Below are positions 5,995 through 10,209 of a DNA stretch of 10,209 bases, in pieces. A model generated the notes under the pieces. The model made no database searches and was not told where the DNA came from. It saw only the letters and a program-made list of their open reading frames with translations. Source of the stretch: CAZFYZ01 sp964523735 (GTDB lineage Bacteria > Armatimonadota > UBA5829); assembly GCA_964523735.1 (NCBI GenBank), contig CAZFYZ010000126.1, positions 1-10,209 of the forward strand, given 5' to 3'. The translations under genes were made by a program, and so were the position numbers. Position 1 is the first letter of the stretch; each line of letters begins with the position of its first letter.

Positions 5995-7326
5995 ATCCTC
6001 GTCGGGCAGCTTTCCACGTCTGCTCCGCGCTACACTCCACTTCAGCGCCGGCGGGGCGACGAGTGTCGTGACGATCACCATTATCACGACTGCCGCGTAT
6101 GTGGGCGGTTCTATGACGGAGTGGCCATTGAGCATCAAGTGGCTGCCGTAAGCAGCGAAGATGAGACCGACCTCTCCGCGGGGGATCATACCGATCCCGA
6201 CTGACAGCCTATCCAAACCTCTGTGTAGCACGCCCAGTCCGCAAGCCTGCTTGCCAAGGATGGCGGCAACTGTCAGCGCCCCGGCCAGGGCTAGTATCTC
6301 CGGTCGAGCGAGCATAGCCAGGTCAACTCGTGCGCCCATCACCACAAAGAAGACTGGCACAAGGAAGCCAATCAGCGGCTTTACTAGTTCCTCCACCGAG
6401 TGCTCCCCTCGTTCGCGGAAGCTTCGCCAATGGACTTCGTCGAGGATCAGTCCGGCCGCGAATGCCCCCACGATCGGCGCGAGGCCAATCACCGAGGCCA
6501 GGTAGGCGAAGCCAAAGCAGATCGCCAGGGCCGTAGCGAGCAGAATGTCCGCTGCAGGCAGCTTGGAGGCGAACGTAAAGACGCGCGGGGCGATCCATCT
6601 GCCGATGAACAAGGCGCCGATAAGGAATGCGGTGGCTTTGACGATGATCAACGCGATTGAGACCGACGAAACCGCGCCTCCTCCAGTGGCCGCTGAGGCG
6701 ATGATTCCTCCCACTACCGCCAGTATCACGAGTCCCTGCACGTCATCGACCACTGCCGCTCCCAGGATGATGCGCGCCTCGGTCGACTGGAGCCAACCCA
6801 GATCCCGCAGCACCCTGGCCGTTATCCCCACACTGGTTGCGCAAAGCGTCGCACCAATGAAGATATGCACGTAGACACTCTCCCGCGGCAGAAACACGGT
6901 GGCAACGCCCCATCCTAGCACGAACGGGAGCACGACCCCGATCGTAGCGACGAGGAGAGCCGAAGCTCCCACCTTCATCATCTTGGCAAGGTCCGACTCC
7001 AGTCCCACCTGGAAGAGAAGCAGGGTGACGCCTATCTCCGATAGGATGTTCACACTGCTGTCGGTCTTGATGAAGTCGAAGCCGTCGAATCCCGCGAGGT
7101 AGAGATTGCCGATCAGAATGCCGAAGAGCAGTTCGCCCAGCACCGCCGGCTGCCCGATCCTGACTACCAGACTGCCGCCGATCTTGGCTGCTATCAGAAC
7201 AACTACCAGCGCGAGAAGCACACTTGCCGTATTGCCGTGGGCGCTATTGTCCTGTGCGGCCGACGACGTGATAGCCAAGGCGATCAGCGATCCTGACAGC
7301 AACGCGGTCCTGGTCAGGCGCGTCAT
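5986..7326 (-). CDS. Na+/H+ antiporter, CPA2 (NapA/Kef-like) membrane protein
   Basis: This 446-residue membrane transporter probably exchanges Na+ or K+ for H+ across the inner membrane. Residues 1-24 (MTRLTRTALLSGSLIALAIT, SSAA) look like a signal peptide; about a dozen hydrophobic segments follow. Family signatures are GQPAVLGELLFGILIGN (58-74), LLFQVGLESDL (103-113), GATLCATSVGITARVLRDLG (158-177), GAAVVDDVQGLVIL (189-202), GAFAAGLIL (287-295), PVFFVVMGARVDL (324-336) and IPRGEVGLIFA (381-391). D194-D195 match the adjacent aspartates that bind the ion in NapA-type CPA2 antiporters. There is no C-terminal TrkA/RCK regulatory domain, unlike KefB/KefC; the protein ends soon after the last helix (KLPDEDAA). 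An ATG seven codons upstream (7347) is an alternative. Neither start has a clear Shine-Dalgarno, so the start is uncertain. The frame stays open further upstream into the divergent GH130 gene, but that extension is polar and non-conserved-looking. The exact cation cannot be read from sequence. Confidence 0.92.
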   Translation of the reverse strand: MTRLTRTALLSGSLIALAITSSAAQDNSAHGNTASVLLALVVVLIAAKIGGSLVVRIGQPAVLGELLFGILIGNLYLAGFDGFDFIKTDSSVNILSEIGVTLLLFQVGLESDLAKMMKVGASALLVATIGVVLPFVLGWGVATVFLPRESVYVHIFIGATLCATSVGITARVLRDLGWLQSTEARIILGAAVVDDVQGLVILAVVGGIIASAATGGGAVSSVSIALIIVKATAFLIGALFIGRWIAPRVFTFASKLPAADILLATALAICFGFAYLASVIGLAPIVGAFAAGLILDEVHWRSFRERGEHSVEELVKPLIGFLVPVFFVVMGARVDLAMLARPEILALAGALTVAAILGKQACGLGVLHRGLDRLSVGIGMIPRGEVGLIFAAYGSHLMLNGHSVIEPPTYAAVVIMVIVTTLVAPPALKWSVARSRRGKLPDEDAA

Positions 7327-7439
7327 GTTTGAGTTGCAGCGGGTCATGTCAGAATATGCTTTAGTCGTTGGTCCAATGGTGTCCTTCGCGGCGCTTCGGG
7401 ACGGGGTGAGGCTAAGAATCGCTGCCGAGACTGCCGAAG

Positions 7440-7445
7440 AGTATA
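7440..7445 (-). promoter_or_regulatory. Candidate -10 box for the antiporter gene
   Basis: The minus strand reads TATACT (7445-7440), one mismatch from TATAAT. Transcription would begin near 7433 and give a leader of about 90-110 bases. No convincing -35 hexamer sits 16-18 bases upstream, so this is weak support only. Confidence 0.3.
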
Positions 7446-7485
7446 TAGGCTGACCAGCAATAGGCATGGCTGGGCAGTTTTGCTG

Positions 7486-7491
7486 TATAAT
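7486..7491 (+). promoter_or_regulatory. Candidate -10 box for the GH130 gene
   Basis: A perfect TATAAT lies 42 bases upstream of the GH130 start codon. The -35 position (around 7463-7468, GGCATG) is far from consensus, so the promoter may be weak or activator-dependent. It faces away from the antiporter gene, making the 7348-7533 spacer a divergent promoter region. Confidence 0.45.
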
Positions 7492-7533
7492 GGACACTGC
7501 TAAGTCGGATGAAAGACTGCATGGAGGCTTTGA

Positions 7534-8484
7534 ATGCGACGTAGGTTCGGCAGAGACGTTGTTGAGCGATGGTATAAAAACCCGATTATAACGCTTGAGA
7601 ACGTCCCTTTTCCCTGCAACACTGTTTTTAACGCAGGGGCGACCAAGTTCGGAGATGAGTATATTCTCTTGATGAGAGTGGAAGACCTTGCTGGCCGTTC
7701 GGTCTTCGCTCTTGCGAGAAGCGACGATGGCTATCATTTCAGCGTGGACCCGGTTCCCGCGATGGAGCCATCGAAGGAAGAGCCGTTTAGGTCCTACGAG
7801 AGACGAGGGATCGAAGACCCGCGGATCACGGAGCTAGAGGGCGCTTACTACATCATGTATACGGCCTACTCGCGCTACGGAGCGCGACTGGCCCTGGCCC
7901 GCACGACCGATTTCGTGAACTACGAGCGGATCGCGCTCGTGTCGGAGCCCGAGAATAAGGACGGCTGCATGTTCCCGCGCAAGGTTGGCGGGCGCTATGT
8001 GCGCCTGGATCGACCCTACGGCGGAGGAACCGGCAATATCTGGCTATCATACTCACATGATCTCCAGCACTGGGGTGACTCAGAGGTCGTGATGACCACT
8101 CGCGGTGGTTTCTGGGACTCCGACCGGATCGGTGCCTGCGCACCTCCCATTGAAACGGAGCACGGCTGGCTGCACATCTACCACGGCGTGAAGAACACCT
8201 CCGCCGGGCCTCTCTACAGGATGGGCGCGGCTCTCTTGGACCTTGAGAATCCTGCCAAGGTGCTTTGCAGAAGCTCGGTTCCTATTCTCACACCCAGAGA
8301 GTACTATGAGAGGGTGGGGGACGTCGGCAACGTTGTCTTTGCCTGCGGGGCGATCCTTGAGGACGAGGGTCGGCTGCGCATCTACTACGGCGCGGCTGAT
8401 ACCTGCATCTGCTTAGGGTTCGCGAACGTGGACGAGCTGATCGACCGCTGCCGATTCACTCCCGACGGTGAGGACATCGAGTAG
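7534..8484 (+). CDS. GH130 family glycosidase, probable beta-mannoside phosphorylase
   Basis: This is a 316-residue cytoplasmic enzyme (no signal peptide) of glycoside hydrolase family 130. Characterised members mostly phosphorolyse beta-1,4- or beta-1,2-mannosides, releasing alpha-mannose 1-phosphate. The start ATG has GGAGG 6 bases upstream (7523-7527). Signatures of the five-bladed propeller family are NPIIT (16-20), FNAGATKF (32-39), LLMRVED (45-51), GIEDPRIT (92-99, with D95 the expected general acid), NKDGCMFPRK (141-150), RLDRP (157-161), GWLHIYHGVK (211-220), YRMGAALLDLENP (228-240), NVVFACGAI (266-274) and IYYGAAD (283-289). H217, K220 and the arginines at 149, 157 and 160 lie where phosphorylase members carry phosphate-binding basic residues, which favours a phosphorylase over a hydrolase; that is inference. 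Length is normal for the family. No transporter or other glycan gene is adjacent, so the sugar substrate cannot be fixed. Confidence 0.93.
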   Translation: MRRRFGRDVVERWYKNPIITLENVPFPCNTVFNAGATKFGDEYILLMRVEDLAGRSVFALARSDDGYHFSVDPVPAMEPSKEEPFRSYERRGIEDPRITELEGAYYIMYTAYSRYGARLALARTTDFVNYERIALVSEPENKDGCMFPRKVGGRYVRLDRPYGGGTGNIWLSYSHDLQHWGDSEVVMTTRGGFWDSDRIGACAPPIETEHGWLHIYHGVKNTSAGPLYRMGAALLDLENPAKVLCRSSVPILTPREYYERVGDVGNVVFACGAILEDEGRLRIYYGAADTCICLGFANVDELIDRCRFTPDGEDIE

Positions 8485-8528
8485 AAAGCGCAACGGCATA
8501 CCTGGGGTCGCCCAGAACAGTCCGATTG

Positions 8529-8553
8529 TGGCCCGGCATCCGCCGGGCCATTT
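8529..8553 (+). terminator. Intrinsic-terminator-like hairpin after GH130
   Basis: TGGCCCGGC (8529-8537) and GCCGGGCCA (8542-8550) form a perfect 9-bp GC-rich stem around ATCC, followed by TTT (8551-8553). It sits 45 bases beyond the GH130 stop. The U-tract is short, so termination may be partial. Confidence 0.65.
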
Positions 8554-8678
8554 CCACGTCTGCGGCCAAGTTGCGCCTAGCCCCCTCTCCCCCTCGATAC
8601 GGCCCCAGGCCGGCCTACTCGGGACCTACGGTGATGATGATTTCCGCGAGACTGAACTGACGCGTCCGCCAGCTGCCC

Positions 8679-8706
8679 TTGACAGCACTACCTCCGGTGC
8701 TATCAT
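8679..8706 (+). promoter_or_regulatory. Near-consensus sigma-70 promoter for the URO-D-family gene
   Basis: Perfect TTGACA (8679-8684), a 16-base spacer and TATCAT (8701-8706, one mismatch). Transcription would begin near 8713, about 36 bases before the chosen GTG start at 8749. It lies beyond the hairpin at 8529-8553, so this gene is an independent transcription unit. Confidence 0.75.
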
Positions 8707-8748
8707 TGTCGTGCCAGTCCGCTGCCAGTGACGGCGAAGGAGCTTCAC

Positions 8749-9882
8749 GTGAACTCAAGAGAGCGCGTCTTGAGCGCGTTTGACCGCAAGGGCTATGACC
8801 GTATCCCCGTCAAGCACGAGGGCACTCCAGAGATCAATCAGATGGTGATGGATCACTTCGGGCTGCAGGACATAGAGCAGTTGCTTCGTGTTGTGGGGGA
8901 TGATTTCCGGTATGTCACGCCGGTCTATGTCGGGCCTGAGCTGAGGACGTTCCCTGACGGTAGTGTAGAGGGCTACTTCGGCGAGCGGTACAATTATGCC
9001 GAATTTCCCGGTGGGAGATACCTAGAATCCTCCTACCAACCTTACGCGGGTGTCCTGGAGCTAGCCGACCTCGACCGATCTCACTTCCCGTCCGCTGACT
9101 GGTTCGACTATTCCACTATCAAGCAGCAGTGCGAGGCATTGGGTGGCGAGTTCGCGGTCTGCTGTGGCTCCCCGGGTGAAATGGATTTCATCAACGGCAT
9201 ATCCAGGGCGCGCGGCATGGAGCAGGTCATGATGGACCTGATAGACGAGAACCCGGTCTATCTTGAGATAATGCAGGCCCGGTTCGACTTCTACTATGGG
9301 CTCCACCGGCGAGTTCTGGAGGCGGCCGAGGGAATGGTCGACTTCGTGCACGTCGGTGAAGACCTCGGAAGCCAGCGTGGGCCGATGATCAGCATGGACA
9401 TCTTCGAGAAGCACTTCGCGCCGAAGTACGGCAAACACTTCGAGATGGTCCACAGCTACGGCGCCAGGACGATGATGCATATGTGTGGCTGCTGCGAGGC
9501 GTTCCTCCCGCGGCTGATAGAGTTGGGTCTTGACGTTTACGACGTAGTGCAGCCGGCGACGCCGGAGACCGACATCGCCTGTCTTAAGAGGCGTTTTGGC
9601 GATCGGTTGCGCTTCTGCGGCAGCGTGTGCGTGCAGAGCACAATCGCCTGGGGGACGACTAGCGACGTCGAGCGAGAGGTCAGGCGGCGGCTGGATCTAT
9701 TTCCCGACGGGGGGCTCTTCCTCGGCCCCACCCACGCCATTCAGGTCGGCAGCCCGTTGGAGAACGTCCTGGCACTGTACCGAGCGGCAGGTTCACTGAA
9801 CGAACGCATCGACGAGGTGATGCTGGCGGCTGGCGAACAGGAGAGCGCCCCTGCCACGATCGACCTTTCCAAGCTGTTCTGA
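8749..9882 (+). CDS. Uroporphyrinogen decarboxylase (URO-D) superfamily protein, not HemE
   Basis: This 377-residue soluble protein belongs to the superfamily that includes HemE and the corrinoid methyltransferases MtaA and CmuA. The start chosen is GTG at 8749, with AAGGAG exactly 6 bases upstream. An in-frame GTG at 8728 has no Shine-Dalgarno and would leave only about 15 bases of leader. The protein opens MNSRERVLSAFDRKGYDRIP and VKHEGTPEI. HemE's N-terminal arginine motif (RQAGRY) is absent, so haem synthesis is unlikely. Family features include VHVGEDLGSQRGPMISMDIF, the H244-M-C246 motif within MMHMCGCC, LPRLIELGLDVYDVVQP, RFCGSVCVQ (C290, C294) and LGPTHAIQVGSPLENVLALY with H329. HxC is a zinc-binding motif in MtaA-type methyltransferases, but the later partner cysteine is not obvious at the usual spacing. 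No corrinoid protein or methyltransferase partner is nearby. Substrate unknown; methyl transfer is one possibility. Confidence 0.9.
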   Translation: MNSRERVLSAFDRKGYDRIPVKHEGTPEINQMVMDHFGLQDIEQLLRVVGDDFRYVTPVYVGPELRTFPDGSVEGYFGERYNYAEFPGGRYLESSYQPYAGVLELADLDRSHFPSADWFDYSTIKQQCEALGGEFAVCCGSPGEMDFINGISRARGMEQVMMDLIDENPVYLEIMQARFDFYYGLHRRVLEAAEGMVDFVHVGEDLGSQRGPMISMDIFEKHFAPKYGKHFEMVHSYGARTMMHMCGCCEAFLPRLIELGLDVYDVVQPATPETDIACLKRRFGDRLRFCGSVCVQSTIAWGTTSDVEREVRRRLDLFPDGGLFLGPTHAIQVGSPLENVLALYRAAGSLNERIDEVMLAAGEQESAPATIDLSKLF

Positions 9883-9919
9883 TTGCCGCGCTGCCTGATG
9901 CAGCAGCTTGCTCCTGTGG

Positions 9920-10035
9920 AACAGTCATTTTGAGCAATTGGACCGTGCTCAGGACAGGCTCCGTGAGAAGCCCGCTGTGGGGCCTTTGCTGGATCCGGGA
10001 GAAAGCAGATTCTCGCCAGGCTCGAAATGACTGTT
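9920..10035. repeat. 116-base element with 16-base terminal inverted repeats
   Basis: AACAGTCATTTTGAGC (9920-9935) and GCTCGAAATGACTGTT (10020-10035) are inverted copies matching at 15 of 16 positions; in RNA the odd position is a G-U pair. The 84-base interior is not a continuous stem but holds a small hairpin, GAGAA/TTCTC, near 9999-10014. There is no open frame of note and no transposase, so it would be non-autonomous. It lies 38 bases after the URO-D-family stop and 35 bases before the next promoter. It may be a MITE- or REP-like intergenic repeat, or a long-range hairpin in the 3' end of the upstream transcript. Confidence 0.75.
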
Positions 10036-10069
10036 GGCAAGACTGAGCTCTCACTGCCTGAACTTCCCA

Positions 10070-10098
10070 TTGACAGACAGCCAAAGGTGAGGCATAAT
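10070..10098 (+). promoter_or_regulatory. Consensus sigma-70 promoter for the right-end gene
   Basis: Perfect TTGACA (10070-10075), the ideal 17-base spacer and CATAAT (10093-10098, one mismatch). Transcription would begin near 10105, about 47 bases before the GTG start at 10152. Confidence 0.8.
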
Positions 10099-10110
10099 TC
10101 GATCAGGGAG

Positions 10111-10140
10111 CCGTGCGGTTGCCAGTGTGACGCAGCACGG
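10111..10140 (+). promoter_or_regulatory. Leader hairpin just before the Shine-Dalgarno
   Basis: CCGTGC (10111-10116) pairs with GCACGG (10135-10140) around an 18-base loop. The stem ends one base before the GGAGG of the next gene (10142-10146) and lies within its predicted 5' leader. A six-pair stem with a large loop is weak, so a regulatory role is only a possibility. Confidence 0.35.
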
Positions 10141-10151
10141 TGGAGGTCTAA

Positions 10152-10209
10152 GTGCGCCCAAAATTGGTAGCTCTGCTCTTAGTTCTCGCAGGGGTCGCTT
10201 CTCTCGTCT
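10152..10209 (+). CDS. Start of a probable exported protein, 19 codons visible
   Basis: GTG at 10152 has GGAGG (10142-10146) 5 bases upstream. The reading frame gives MRPKLVALLLVLAGVASLV before the window ends. A short basic head followed by an unbroken hydrophobic run is a signal peptide or N-terminal membrane anchor. Together with the consensus promoter at 10070-10098 this supports a real gene. Nothing can be said about the mature protein. Confidence 0.75.
   Translation, partial: MRPKLVALLLVLAGVASLV

Noticed and set aside
7327..7737. N-terminal extension of the antiporter frame by up to 137 residues
   Set aside because: It overlaps the well-supported GH130 gene and its promoter region on the opposite strand, is not hydrophobic or family-like, and the antiporter signatures begin after 7326.
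8485..8731. Open frame between GH130 and the URO-D-family gene
   Set aside because: It overlaps the GH130 end in another frame, contains the terminator-like stem and the consensus promoter, has no Shine-Dalgarno, and its translation looks random.
8749..9882. Assignment as HemE
   Set aside because: The HemE arginine motif and the rest of its substrate-binding signature are absent although the fold family matches.
9890..9904. Small GCTGC-CTGAT-GCAGC hairpin after the URO-D-family stop as a terminator
   Set aside because: A five-pair stem without a T-tract is too weak to call.

Overview
The window looks like chromosomal DNA of a GC-rich, non-model bacterium. A secreted beta-helix protein with C-terminal OB-like domains, a GH130 glycan enzyme, a URO-D-family protein unrelated to haem synthesis, and an alpha2-type glycyl-tRNA synthetase together recall Armatimonadota or a nearby environmental lineage. 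That placement is an impression from gene content, not a measurement. GTG and TTG starts with strong Shine-Dalgarno sequences are common, and several sigma-70-like promoters can be read directly.

Layout: the left end (1-1889) is on the minus strand. It carries an unrecognised single-membrane-anchor protein followed by the N-terminal half of glycyl-tRNA synthetase, each with its own promoter. A 377-base gene-free stretch (1890-2266) separates these from a divergent plus-strand gene. It holds a promoter and two tandem near-identical hairpins in the leader of that gene. The plus-strand gene (2267-5848) encodes a 1193-residue secreted protein: two beta-helix halves joined by a thrombospondin type 3 calcium-binding linker, then two OB-like domains. 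It converges on a CPA2-type Na+/H+ antiporter (minus, 5986-7326), with two strong hairpins between them.

The antiporter gene is divergent from a GH130 glycoside phosphorylase-type gene (7534-8484), which ends in an intrinsic-terminator-like hairpin. Then come a consensus promoter and a URO-D/corrinoid-methyltransferase-family gene (8749-9882). A 116-base element bounded by 16-base inverted repeats follows (9920-10035). Another consensus promoter then drives a gene whose first 19 codons look like a signal peptide and which runs off the window.

The genes do not form one pathway: nearly every one has its own promoter or terminator, so these are mostly single-gene transcription units. No CRISPR array, tRNA, rRNA or transposase was seen. 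The most unusual features are the tandem hairpins with a possible link to the ribosome-binding site, the internally duplicated secreted protein, and the inverted-repeat element near the right end.
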